From assembly GCF_018320785.1 (NCBI RefSeq), contig NC_054868.1, positions 212,885-276,884 on the forward strand: a DNA stretch of 64,000 nt, given 5' to 3'. Positions 1-16,667 of the stretch are shown here, piece by piece (the stretch's first letter is position 1; each line of letters starts with the position of its first letter). This DNA is from Cheilinus undulatus. Taxonomy: Eukaryota; Chordata; Actinopteri; Labriformes; Labridae. Position numbers and translations under genes: made by a program. The notes under the pieces were generated by a model. It was given only the letters and a program-made list of their open reading frames with translations, was not told the DNA's origin and did not search any database.

Positions 1-469
1 TCTGAAGTAGACCTGGGGCTTCTGGGACAGCTGAGACCAACTAGAGGGTTCAGCATGGAGCTGCACAGACTGACTAGAGAGGGAAAGATCTGCCCCAGAC
101 TGTGCCCTGGGTGTGGACACTTTCACAGAGTATGTGCAATTTGGAGGTACTGTAGTGAAATTTTCAGTAGTTATATCGGTCCAAACAGGAGAGAAAATGA
201 TTTTTTTACATGTTTGACATGTGTCTGACCCTCGGGCTCTGCTGGGACGTCTTCATTCAGAGGGTCGGTGCCTCCCAGCGTTACCACGTCCACTCTAATC
301 CACATTCCTGTGGTTAAGCTGACGGATGAGGACCAGAGGAGCTGAGTCAGGCTGGATCTAGGTGAGAGGTCAGGGGGTTAAACCGCATTCCTGAGCGGTT
401 TAAACACAAACACAATCAGTGGAGAGTGTGACGCTTCAGCCAGTCAGACACGAGGACTAAACATGGATC
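1..469. other. intergenic, nothing identified
   Basis: No coding exon, RNA gene or repeat that I recognise. It runs directly into the first minisatellite. Confidence 0.5.
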
Positions 470-786
470 ACAGCTGTTTAAATACACACCTGTAGACCAC
501 AGCTGTTTAAATACACACCTGTAGACCACAGCTGTTTAAATACACACCTGTAGACCACAGCTGTTTAAATACACACCTGTAGACCACAGCTGTTTAAATA
601 CACACCTGTAGACCACTGCTGTTTAAATACACACCTGTAGACCACTGCTGTTTAAATACACACCTGTAGACCACAGCTGTTTAAATACACACCTGTAGAC
701 CACAGCTGTTTAAATACACACCTGTAGACCACTGCTGTTTAAATACACACCTGTAGACCACAGCTGTTTAAATACACACCTGTAGA
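470..786. repeat. 29-bp minisatellite, about 11 copies
   Basis: The unit ACAGCTGTTTAAATACACAC plus CTGTAGACC is repeated head to tail about 11 times with almost no length change. The only clear variant is ACTGCTG for ACAGCTG in three units. The array abuts the next array, which has an unrelated unit, with only a few bases between them. Confidence 0.95.
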
Positions 787-1864
787 TGAGCATGGTGACA
801 GCCGTTACTCTGAGGAAGCATGGTGACAGCCGTTACTCTGAGGAAGCATGGTGACAGCCGTTACTCTGAGGAAGCATGGTGACAGCCGTTACTCTGAGGA
901 AGCATGGTGACAGCCGTTACTCTGAGGAAGCATGGTGACAGCCGTTACTCTGAGGAAGCTTGGTGACAGCCGTTACTCTGAGGAAGCTTGGTGACAGCCG
1001 TTACTCTGAGGAAGCTTGGTGACAGCCGTTACTCTGAGGAAGCATGGTGACAGCCGTTACTCTGAGGAAGCATGGTGACAGCCGTTACTCTGAGGAAGCT
1101 TGGTGACAGCCGTTACTCTGAGGAAGCTTGGTGACAGCCGTTACTCTGAGGAAGCTTGGTGACAGCCGTTACTCTGAGGAAGCATGGTGACAGCCGTTAC
1201 TCTGAGGAAGCTTGGTGACAGCCGTTACTCTGAGGAAGCTTGGTGACAGCCGTTACTCTGAGGAAGCATGGTGACAGCCGTTACTCTGAGGAAGCATGGT
1301 GACAGCCGTTCTGAGGAAGCATGGTGACAGCCGTTACTCTGAGGAAGCATGGTGACAGCCGTTACTCTGAGGAAGCATGGTGACAGCCGTTACTCTGAGG
1401 AAGCATGGTGACAGCCGTTACTCTGAGGAAGCATGGTGACAGCCGTTACTCTGAGGAAGCTTGGTGACAGCCGTTACTCTGAGGAAGCTTGGTGACAGCC
1501 GTTACTCTGAGGAAGCTTGGTGACAGCCGTTACTCTGAGGAAGCATGGTGACAGCCGTTACTCTGAGGAAGCTTGGTGACAGCCGTTACTCTGAGGAGAC
1601 ACGGTGACAGCCGTTACTCTGAGGAGGCATGGTGACAGCCGTTACTCTGAGGAGGCATGGTGACAGCCGTTACTCTGAGGAGGCATGGTGACAGCCGTTA
1701 CTCTGAGGAAGCATGGTGACAGCCGTTACTCTGAGGAGGCATGGTGACAGCCGTTACTCTGAGGAGGCATGGTGACAGCCGTTACTCTGAGGAGGCATGG
1801 TGACAGCCGTTACTCTGAGGAAGCATGGTGACAGTCGTTACTCTGAGGAGGCATGGTGACAGCC
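787..1864. repeat. 28-bp minisatellite, about 38 copies
   Basis: The unit GCATGGTGACAGCCGTTACT plus CTGAGGAA is repeated about 38 times. Units fall into subtypes GCATGG, GCTTGG (which makes a HindIII site AAGCTT) and, towards the right end, GAGGCATGG. They occur in blocks rather than at random, as expected if several units were copied together. One unit near 1307 lacks four bases (CCGTTCTGAGG). Confidence 0.95.
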
Positions 1865-2448
1865 GCAGGTCTCTGATGTCTGACTCTGAGGACTTCAGGT
1901 TCGTTTCTCGTAGGGTGACCAAACGTCCTGTTTTCAGGTCGTGTCCTGGCCGTCCTGGTTGTTTTTTATAAAGTGATGAAAATGTCCTGGTTTTCATTGT
2001 TTTTCAGTGGGCCACTAAATTGACCGGCACTGCGGTGCTGCATGTTACGTCATCCTGAGAGGCGACTCTCTTTACACTCACAACGAACGAGCAGAACTCA
2101 GTAACTAAAGGTACAGATGGTTTTTGTTAGTTAATTTTTGTACGTTTGTGAGAGCTATTTTTGTTAACGTTGGACTGCTAATTTAGCAGAGGTATTTTTT
2201 AGTTTTTTTATTATTTTTATTTTTTCCCCTAATACAGAAGAGACATTTTTTCTATCATTATTTCATTCCTTATTTTTGAAACTTGTCATAATAAAACATG
2301 CAGAGCAGGGACGTCATTAGGCCTTTTTTGGGGGGGGGGGGGTCAAAGCCCCCCTGAAATGTTCATCAGCCCCCCTAACAATAACTACGGTTAAACAGTG
2401 ATAATATTAATGAAGGAATGCACTGTTACTTTGGCCTGATGTTTAGAG
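1865..2448. other. intergenic, poly-G tract, no gene
   Basis: AT-rich single-copy-looking DNA with a G homopolymer near 2331-2342 followed by two short C-rich inverted segments. No exon with recognisable homology was found. Confidence 0.5.
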
Positions 2449-3415
2449 CAGAGGTAGTCAGCCCATGGCTCTCCAGTCGCCTGTGGCTCTTTGATGCCAG
2501 GTCTAAATCAAAACTTTTAACTTTTAATCCGTGTGTTTTATTGTCAGGTGCACGCAACCGAGGAATGCGAGCAAGAGAGAGCAGAGGAAGTCCGCTGGTG
2601 CTCTGTCTCCTCACTGAGGTCTGCTGTCTGGTGTTTAAACTGAAGCTGCTTCTGTCCCTGTTTTAACAAGTGTCTTCAGTCTGTTCCTGTCCACGCTCTC
2701 CCACGCTGGTATTTTAAGATGATCATTGTGATACGTGTCATCAGCCATCAGCGACCCTCACACACACCGATCACATGTTGAGATAACATAATATCCAGTG
2801 AAACTTGTCCAAACGTGGCTGTTTTATTTGATCTTTAATGTCCTGCTGATAATAAAAACTGTCAAAGAGCAGAAACAGGAAACCAAAGCTACAGAACGAG
2901 ACGGGAACCATGTGTCTAAGAGAGCTGCAGGTGAAAGGCAGGGCCGGTTTTAGTCATTAGAGGCCCAGGGCAAAGACCACTGTGAGCTAAAAGCATCAAT
3001 AATGAGTGGAAAAAAATAGAAAACATCTTTTATGTTAATAAATCCACAGAACTACAGTAAAGGTCCCAGTGTGAGAGATAAATACTCAAATATCCAACAT
3101 TAATTCATCAGCTCTTTGAAAAGTTTCTCATGGCTCTGTCGGCACGTTCTGATATTTAAAAAAGACTTCAGTCCAGGTGGAACTTAAATAAAAATGTACG
3201 CTGATTATTGGTGAAATATTCTTTCTCCTGACACGACACAGACATTTTTATGGAGCCTGTTTCATCCCATTTAACAACACAATAATCCACCAGTTCACTG
3301 TTTCATGTCAGCTATGATCGACTGATCATCACACGCCCGGTTTTGGATGGGGGCTCTCATACTAGTGTTTTTAACACACCGAGGCTCCTGGGTAGAATAA
3401 GGCTGAGTACCGCTG
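2449..3415. mobile_element. non-autonomous hAT-like element (MITE)
   Basis: Terminal inverted repeats are CAGAGGTAGTCAGCC at the left and GGCTGAGTACCGCTG at the right (reverse complement CAGCGGTACTCAGCC, 13 of 15 identical). The left flank GTTTAGAG fits the NTNTAGAN target preference known for Charlie-type hAT transposons, and the right flank CTCTAGGC is a degraded version. No transposase is encoded inside. The family assignment is by terminal sequence only. Confidence 0.6.
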
Positions 3416-4480
3416 CTCTAGGCTGTTTTCACATCAGTCTGCTGAAAGTGGAAAGTTTCTCTGTGCTCACTCAAAACCAACATTTGAAGAGTGGGCCTCA
3501 AAAATTGTCTGGAAGTCAGATTTGTCCAGTATTCGGCTTACAAAAATGTAAAGTGGAAACGTGAAGTCTCCAGAGCACATCCACTGTCAGAGGACTAAAG
3601 AAACCAGAACATTTCACTTTTGAGAAGCTGGAATCAGAAAATGGGGACATTTTTGTCTTAAAAAGTAGTGAAAATGATCAGTCAATTCATTGATTTGTTG
3701 CCAGCTATTCTGATTATCTCATCAGTGCAGCCTTATGTCAGTTTGTTTCATCGTTTTTGTATTTTGAAATGACAAAAAAAGTATTTTACTTAACTACATT
3801 TCTCACCCTTTATTTTATTATTTGTATTTTCTTACATTTGTAGCACGTTTTTGTAACCAGATACTTTTAGATGTATTTGTGCCCATCTCTGCTCATTATT
3901 CATAGATTTTTCTCAGTAATAATAAACTTTTTCTGAGGTGAGCTTTTCTTACATGAACTCTAACTGGCTGTGTTAGTTTACTGCAGGAAACCTGAGAAAT
4001 CCTGCCTGAATAAACTCAGTCCACTGCATTAAATGTGATGCTGAATTATTGATGACTTTTAACCACAGTACTTAAACACAAACACAACTTGACAAGACTG
4101 TAATAGATTTTTTAACATGCCAGTGTAGGAATGAAAGGGTTTTTGTTATGATTTTAAAATCTGATTATTAAAAATGCTACAGTAAAATAACGGAGAATCA
4201 GAGGGACTCCTAGAGACCCCAGAACAAGAATATGCTGGGATGTTCTGATAACTACTGCTAACATTTGATTTGGTTATTTTATGGAATTTTGAAAACTGGA
4301 ATATGTGGTTGTGCTTTGCTGTCATTATTTTAAAATGCTCCGGTAATAAAAGAACAATAAGGTATGGCAAATGTCTGCATTTCTACAAAGGAAACTACCT
4401 GCCTGTCAGTCAAGTGTAAGTTAGATTTCTGACTTGCATTTGAAGGCACCATGACGTTTGTATGAGGTCCACCTGAGACA
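3416..4480. other. intergenic, nothing identified
   Basis: AT-rich DNA with short open frames only. None shows domain similarity or splice-linked continuity. Confidence 0.5.
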
Positions 4481-4489
4481 GCGCGACTG

Positions 4490-7400
4490 ACCACGATTGG
4501 TGGGGGGGCAAGGTGCATCCCCCTTCTTAAAAAAACCAAATCTCCTACTGGTTACAACATTCACCCCAGTTCTAAACACAATCTGGTAAAACCTACAGAA
4601 AAATCTGAAGCATTTGCAGAATATTACAAAACATATCCCAGACTCAAATAATGTGGAAGATAAAACAGACATTTTTGGAAAATCTACAACGAGCATCATT
4701 AACGGAGGATGAGGCTTCAGACAGGAAATACCACACTATAAAAAATTAAAAAGTAATAAATCCCCTGGCACAGAGATTCACGGGTGAATTTTACAAATGT
4801 TTCAGGGAAGAAATTGTGCCAGTACTGTTTAAAGTTTTCAGCTATGCTTTATCCTCAGGGAATCCACCAGCAACGGGGTCAGAGGTCATTTCAGCGTTAC
4901 ATAAAGAAGGGAAGGGTCCAATTTGGTGTGTTAACTATAGACCTGTTAGCCTACTGTGCACTGATCTAAAGACACTGACAAGCATTTTAGCACGGAGAAT
5001 ACAGAAATATATTACAGAAATAATCAGGCCTGATCAAACAGGACTCACTCCTGGGAGGCAGGGGGCTGACAATCCTGGAAGAACACTAAATCTCATACCA
5101 TGTACGACCAAGAGCAGCACAGAGGACACCATGCTGCTCAGTCTGGATGCACAAGAGGCGTTAGACAGGGTGAGGTGGTGTTTCCTGTATGATACACTAA
5201 AAAATTTGGGTTTAATAATACATTTGTAGACTGGGTAAACATGGTGTATAATAATCCCAAATCCAGGATCAGAGTAAATGGGTGCTGCTGGGAATTCTTC
5301 CCCTTAAAGAGAAGCGTCAGACAGAGAGATTGTCTTAGTCCATGGATATTTGCTATCAGTATTGAACCACAGCAGAGTCAGTAAGAATGAATGGAAAAAT
5401 TAAAGGACTCACAGATGAGGGAGGAACAGAACACACGCTTTCTCTGTTTGCAGTTATATACTGATGTATGTCAGTAAACCCATATCATCCAGTCCAGCAC
5501 CTCTGGATAACCCTGCTGAATACAGAGAAATGTATTTCTGATATCACATTTCTGATATATTTCTGATATATTTCTGATATCATATTTCTGATATATTTCT
5601 GATATATTTCTGATATCATATTTCTGATATATTTCTGATAAATTTCTGATATATTTCTGATATCATATTTCTGATATATTTCTGATATATTTCTGATATA
5701 TTTCTGATATCATATTTCTGATATATTTCTGATATCATATTTCTGATATATTTCTGATATCATATTTCTGATGTATTTCTGATATATTTCTGATATATTT
5801 CTGATATCATATTTCTGATATATTTCTGATATATTTCTGATATCATATTTCTGATATATTTCTGATATCACATTTCTGATATATTTCTGATGTATTTCTG
5901 ATATATTTCTGATATCATATTTCTGATATATTTCTGATATCATATTTCTGATATATATTTCTGATATATTTCTGATATCATATTTCTGATATATTTCTGA
6001 TATATTTCTGATATCACATTTCTGATATATTTCTGATGTATTTCTGATATATTTCTGATATCATATTTCTGATATATTTCTGATATCATATTTCTGATAT
6101 ATTTCTGATGTATTTCTGATATCATATTTCTGATATATTTCTGATATATTTCTGATATCACATTTCTGATATATTTCTGATATCATGTTTCTGATATATT
6201 TCTGATATATTTCTGATATCATATTTCTGATGTATTTCTGATATATTTCTGATATCATATTTCTGATATATTTCTGATATCATATTTCTGATATCATATT
6301 TCTGATATATTTCTGATATATTTCTGATCATATTTCTGATATATTTCTGATATATTTCTGATATCACATTTCTGATATATTTCTGATATATTTCTGATCA
6401 TATTTCTGATGTATTTCTGATATATTTCTGATATCACATTTCTGATATATTTCTGATAAATTTCTGATATATTTCTGATATCATATTTCTGATATCATAT
6501 TTCTGATGTATTTCTGATATATTTCTGATATCATATTTCTGATATATTTCTGATATCATATTTCTGATATATTTCTGATATATTTCTGATGTATTTCTGA
6601 TATATTTCTGATATCATATTTCTGATATATTTCTGATATATTTCTGATATCACATTTCTGATATATTTCTGATATCATATTTCTGATATATTTCTGATAT
6701 ATTTCTGATGTATTTCTGATATATTTCTGATATCATATTTCTGATATATTTCTGATGTATTTCTGATATATTTCTGATATCATATTTCTGATATATTTCT
6801 GATGTATTTCTGATATATTTCTGATATCATATTTCTGATATATTTCTGATGTATTTCTGATATATTTCTGATATCATATTTCTGATATATTTCTGATGTA
6901 TTTCTGATATATTTCTGATATATTTCTGATATATTTCTGATGTACTTCTGATCATATTTCTGATATATTTCTGATATCATTTTTCTGATATATTTCTGAT
7001 ATATTTCTGATATATTTCTGATATATTTCTGATGTACTTCTGATCATATTTCTGATATATTTCTGATATCATATTTCTGATATATTTCTGATATATTTCT
7101 GATGTATTTCTGATATATTTCTGATATCATATTTCTGATATATTTCTGATGTATTTCTGATATATTTCTGATATCATATTTCTGATATATTTCTGATATA
7201 TTTCTGATGTATTTCTGATATATTTCTGATATCATATTTCTGATATATTTCTGATGTATTTCTGATATATTTCTGATATCATATTTCTGATATATTTCTG
7301 ATGTATTTCTGATATATTTCTGATATCATATTTCTGATATATTTCTGATGTATGTCTGATATATTTCTGATATATTTCTGATATATTTCTGATGTACTTC

Positions 7401-8860
7401 TGATCATATTTCTGATATATTTCTGATATCATTTTTCTGATATATTTCTGATATATTTCTGATATATTTCTGATATATTTCTGATGTACTTCTGATCATA
7501 TTTCTGATATATTTCTGATATCATATTTCTGATATATTTCTGATGTATTTCTGATATATTTCTGATATCATATTTCTGATATATTTCTGATATATTTCTG
7601 ATATCACATTTCTGATATATTTCTGATATCATATTTCTGATATATTTCTGATATATTTCTGATGTATTTCTGATATATTTCTGATATCATATTTCTGATA
7701 TATTTCTGATGTATTTCTGATATATTTCTGATATCATATTTCTGATATATTTCTGATGTATTTCTGATATATTTCTGATATCATATTTCTGATATATTTC
7801 TGATGTATTTCTGATATATTTCTGATATATTTCTGATATATTTCTGATGTACTTCTGATCATATTTCTGATGTATTTCTGATATCATATTTCTGATATAT
7901 TTCATATATATATCATATATATTTCTCCATGATATCAGAAGTCTATGGAGAAATTTCAGGTCTAATGATGGATTTAGATGCTTAGGTATCATCATTACTC
8001 CTTTTTCTTCACAGCTTCTTGAAGCAAATTGTGGAAATTGTTAAATAATTAGGTAAAGTTACAGCTAGATGGGATGTTTCACTGACTCTGATAGGGAGAG
8101 CTGAAGCAGTGAGGATGAATAAACTACCTGGACTGTTATTCCTGTTTCAATCGCTGCCTGTCAGAGTACCAAACTATATCTTTAAAACATCAGACAAATA
8201 ATAATAATGATAATAATAAAAGAGCAAGAATGAAATCCCATATTCTCCATTGTTGTAAAGAGAGGGGGGTTAATCTCCCCACCTAAAACAGTTCAGGGCA
8301 GCTCACTCAGAGCAGCAGTAATGTGGACGGCTGATGATCCTGAGTCTGTCGGTAGAAATAGAGAAGCAGTGGTGTCCAAAGAAACCTCTGGAAACTCTTC
8401 CATTAAATGAAAAAGAACTGACAGGAATGAAGATTACAGATGAATGCATCAGGAACACTCAGAAGATTTGGTCATAGTTCATAGAAATGAAGACTATCAG
8501 ACTCCACATGGAGAGTTCCCAAAATAGCCGCAAATCTGGATTTTATATTTTATATATTTTATATTTTTTAGAAAGGATTCATGTATATCCCACAGGTATT
8601 CACAGGACAAACCAGGAACAGTTTAATTTACCAACACAAGGTTTTTACAGATTTTTACAACTCAGAAGTTATCTTCAGAAACATGAAGAATGGGACAACA
8701 TTTGTGTTCAAGAGCTTATGGCATTCACAGAAACTGAAACTAGAAAGGTGTTATTTCACGGGTTTATGAAGCATTACAACATGAATCTGAGGACAACAAC
8801 TTCAGGGTCAAAGAGGAACAGGAAGTGGAGGCAAACATTACCATAACGGATGAAAGTGGG
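4490..8860 (+). mobile_element. decayed L1/Tx1-like LINE reverse transcriptase, split by a satellite
   Basis: Translated pieces match the order of an L1/Tx1-clade reverse transcriptase. First comes a region around 4816-5229 with NYRPVSLL, LTSILARRIQKYI, RPDQTGLTPGRQ and LSLDAQEALDRVRW (the D of the LDAxxAFDRV block is kept). Next, after a frame change near 5230, come FVDWVNMVYNNPKSRIRVNG and a degraded PLKRSVRQRDCLSPWIFA block. Downstream of the array, at about 7960-8860, are LFLFQSLPVRVPNYIFK, a KERGGL motif and a FYRFLQLRSYL tail. Frameshifts and stops make it non-functional. The catalytic YADD box would fall close to where the tandem array interrupts the element. Class from motif order; the exact clade is uncertain. 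Confidence 0.75.
5531..7930. repeat. 11/14-bp tandem satellite inside the LINE
   Basis: About 2.4 kb made of two interspersed monomers, ATTTCTGATAT (11 bp) and ATTTCTGATATCAT (14 bp), with variants TGTA, CACA and AAAT. The two unit lengths recur in repeated orders, so higher-order copying is likely. The short minus-strand open frames rich in ISEIYQKY are by-products of the array and are not genes. Both flanks belong to the same LINE. Confidence 0.9.
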
Positions 8861-10021
8861 AAGACTCTTTTAAATGGACCAGCAGTCCGGTGTGGAGGGG
8901 TCTGGTCAGGGCGGGGGTTTCACACACACATTCTGGGCATTTCTTTTATAATGGCTCCTTCACTCCTCATGCTGGGTGTAGAAGAAGACTATCAGTGAAG
9001 ATCTGATCTACTGGTTGTTAATAGCAAAGAAAACAGGAACAGCATCCTGGCTGAAGCCGCGGCCTCGGAGCAAAACGGAGAGAAAGGCGGAGGAATGTTC
9101 AGGTCATGGAAAAATGACAGCGAGATTCAGAGAGAGACGGTTTGTTTGTTTTTCTCGCCGTGTATTTTCAGCTCAAAACAACTTTTATTTTTCAGTGTGT
9201 GGGGATGCATAAAATAATTTGACATCTTTAGAAAAACACTGTTGTGGTAGTAACTGAATAGAGCTGAGGTGTGTAAGCGCTGGCAGCCTTTTAGCACGCT
9301 GTGGTGGATGTAATCCCGTTGAGGCCTGTGTATGGGTAACAGGTCCACAGGTATGTGGACTGACCTCCACTCAGGACTGGTTTAAGGACTACTCAGTGGA
9401 ACTAAAACAAATTCAAAGAGTAATGTCATGTAAGGATGGAAGGACTGATAAGTGTATGTTTGAAAGCATCTCCAGAGTTTTACTTAAACAAATGCAAAAA
9501 TAAAAAAAGTTCAAAAAAAAAAAAAGAGAAAACAGGAAGACCTGCAGAAGGCTGAGGACAGGACAGAGAGTCCTGATAAAGGCTCTACAACTAATGATAA
9601 ATAGATTCATGAGGTATTTTAAGGTGTGGAGAAAAAAATTTGGTGCATGCTATATGCCAGGCATTACCTGCAACCCTCGGGGCTAAGCCCCGCCCCCCGC
9701 CCTGATGTTGAGTCTCCTCTCTGAGTACTGTTTGGTACTAGAACCCTTTTCTATCCATACCTATGCATTCAAATTATGAGGCATCTTTGAGTAAACTTTG
9801 AGTTTCTCATTCCTGAGTCCCGGTTGTTGGCCACCCTAGTTCTCGTCACGCTAACATGTTCACGTGGATCTTTAGGGTCCAGTTTTAGTCAGACCAGGAT
9901 CATTCAGCTGCCCCTATGTGGACCCTCTGATCCTGATGGTGGTAGACCCCGATCAGATCTGCTCCTGGAGCTGAAGGACGGTTTGATAAAACCTGCAGGT
10001 GTGTCCGTTCATGACACCTGG

Positions 10022-10055
<34 letters not shown>

Positions 10056-10179
10056 ATCACAGCAGACGGTGTGTATTCTCAGTGTGTTTTTACAACTCTG
10101 TGATGGACCAACAGCTACCCCTGCTGGCTGACAGCAGTCACTGCAGCATGGTTTACCCATAATGCCTCAGGCTCAGATG

Positions 10180-10217
<38 letters not shown>

Positions 10218-10220
10218 GGT

Positions 10221-10285
<65 letters not shown>

Positions 10286-11158
10286 TGTGTGGGGGTGTGT
10301 GGGTGTGTGTGTGTTAGGTGTGTGTGTGTGTGTGTGTGTCAGTGAGACAGGAACATATTTAAGACTTTGACTCAGTCTGAGGGTCAAAAATAAAACCACA
10401 GAGAAAAAACAACGTCCAGAGAGTCCTGAACAGATTCATTCTACATTTAAAACCCTGAGAAAATTAGAAACTGTTTAACATGAGTCTAAACGGGACCGGA
10501 CCAGCTTCAGACACAGGTCCAGGGATGAAGAGGAGGCTCAGGGACTGTTTACATCTTCATCTGGGTATTTAGAGCATTTTCCTTCATTTCTAAATAAATC
10601 TCAGAGTTTAATCAATGATAATGTTTTCATGTGTTTGTTTGTTTCTGGTGTGAAGGTTTAAAAATAAAACGGTAGGATGAGTGTTTTTATTCTCTCAGAT
10701 GGAGCTGCAGTCAGACGTCATTTATATTCATTTAAATGTTTAAATATTACATTAAAAAATAAATGTATGCCCTTAGATTCTATTTTGTTGTTGTTGTTGT
10801 TTTATTATTTTCTGTGAAATGTGCGGATCCTCTCTTCAGGTGTTTGTTTGCTTTTGTCATTCATTATTTATTTATTTATTTATTTATTTTATTTTTGCAG
10901 TTTCTCTTGTCGGCCACCGTAGAAACACATATAGGTGTAGGTGTTTTGTGTTTGTTTGATTTTTAAAAAGAAATGAATATTTGACATTTATGTAGTGAAC
11001 TAAATAAAGGTGAATGAACTTTTATTTTGAAATGAGTAAATCTGATGGTATTATTATCAGAGCTGCAGCATTAGCAGATATAAGGCCAGGATTATTCAGA
11101 GTCTGTAGAAAATGCCGGCTTGTTTTTCTGTTTGATGATTATTTTTAGGATTTTTAGT
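8861..11158. other. intergenic with two GT microsatellites
   Basis: A (TG)n tract lies at about 10023-10052 and a longer interrupted TG/GGG tract at about 10182-10339. TTTA repeats lie near 10866-10890. No exon is recognisable; open frames across the TG tracts are compositional. Confidence 0.7.
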
Positions 11159-11159
11159 C

Positions 11160-15951
<4,792 letters not shown>

Positions 15952-16437
15952 GGAGAGGATCAAACCCCTTCCGTTCGCCCTCCTCTTCCTCACGTGGACT
16001 CCTCCTCTCATTCTGACCTGCCAACGCCTCGGTCGCCATCACTCCGGCCGACGTCTCCCACTCCCTGTCAAGGCGTCCTTAAGGAAATTCATTTTTTTAT
16101 TCCTGGTAACTCCGCGACGCTAGAGTTTGTTTTTTTACTTCAGTGACCCGTTTTTGGGGTATTTCAGGGTCATCCTCCATCTTTAGTAGAACCAACAGGA
16201 CCGGGTGGTGTTGAAGTCATTGGTCAGCTTCTTCCTTCAGGTGATGTAGCTCACATCCCTACAGCGCCATGTACCGGGTTTACAGCTCTGGTTCTAATAT
16301 CACAGGTACACCAACAGGAATCTTCAGCGTATTTATTCTTTTGTTATCAGTCTTTCTGTTTGTTTAGAAACACTTTTTAAAAAGTGATGAAATGTTTCGT
16401 TCATCGTAAGAGGAAAATCCTCTTTGGGGAAAAAACA

Positions 16438-16443
16438 AATAAA
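16438..16443 (+). terminator. tomm20: tomm20 poly(A) signal AATAAA
   Basis: AATAAA lies 487 nt after the tomm20 stop codon, followed by a T/GT-rich stretch (GTCGTGTGTTCTTT) suited to a cleavage downstream element. The 3' UTR would thus be about 0.5 kb and end about 230 bp before the 20-bp satellite. Confidence 0.65.
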
Positions 16444-16667
16444 AAGTGAACAACTACAGCTGTCGTGTGTTCTTTCAGCTGTTTTCATGTTGTAGCAGGT
16501 GTTTCAGAGCTGTTAGAAAAAAAAGAAAACTTTATTAACACCAGAAAAACCGACGCCTTCTGGAAGATTCCACGCTGCTCACAAGAAAGTTTCAGTCCTG
16601 TGGGAACTTTTCTACATCAGAGGATGACGGCCGCTCAGTTTCTATTTCTAAACTTAAACTTTTTATC

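Noticed and set aside
4816-5229. Host protein of 137 residues
   Set aside because: The sequence is a reverse transcriptase fragment (NYRPVSLL, DQTGLTPGRQ, LDAQEALDRV) whose flanks continue the same LINE in other frames.
5710-7995. Minus-strand ISEIYQKY-rich frames
   Set aside because: By-products of the 11/14-bp array; their length is limited only by monomer order.
10115-10399. Frames across the TG tracts
   Set aside because: Dinucleotide repeats stay open in several frames (CVCVCV, THTHTH); no other support.
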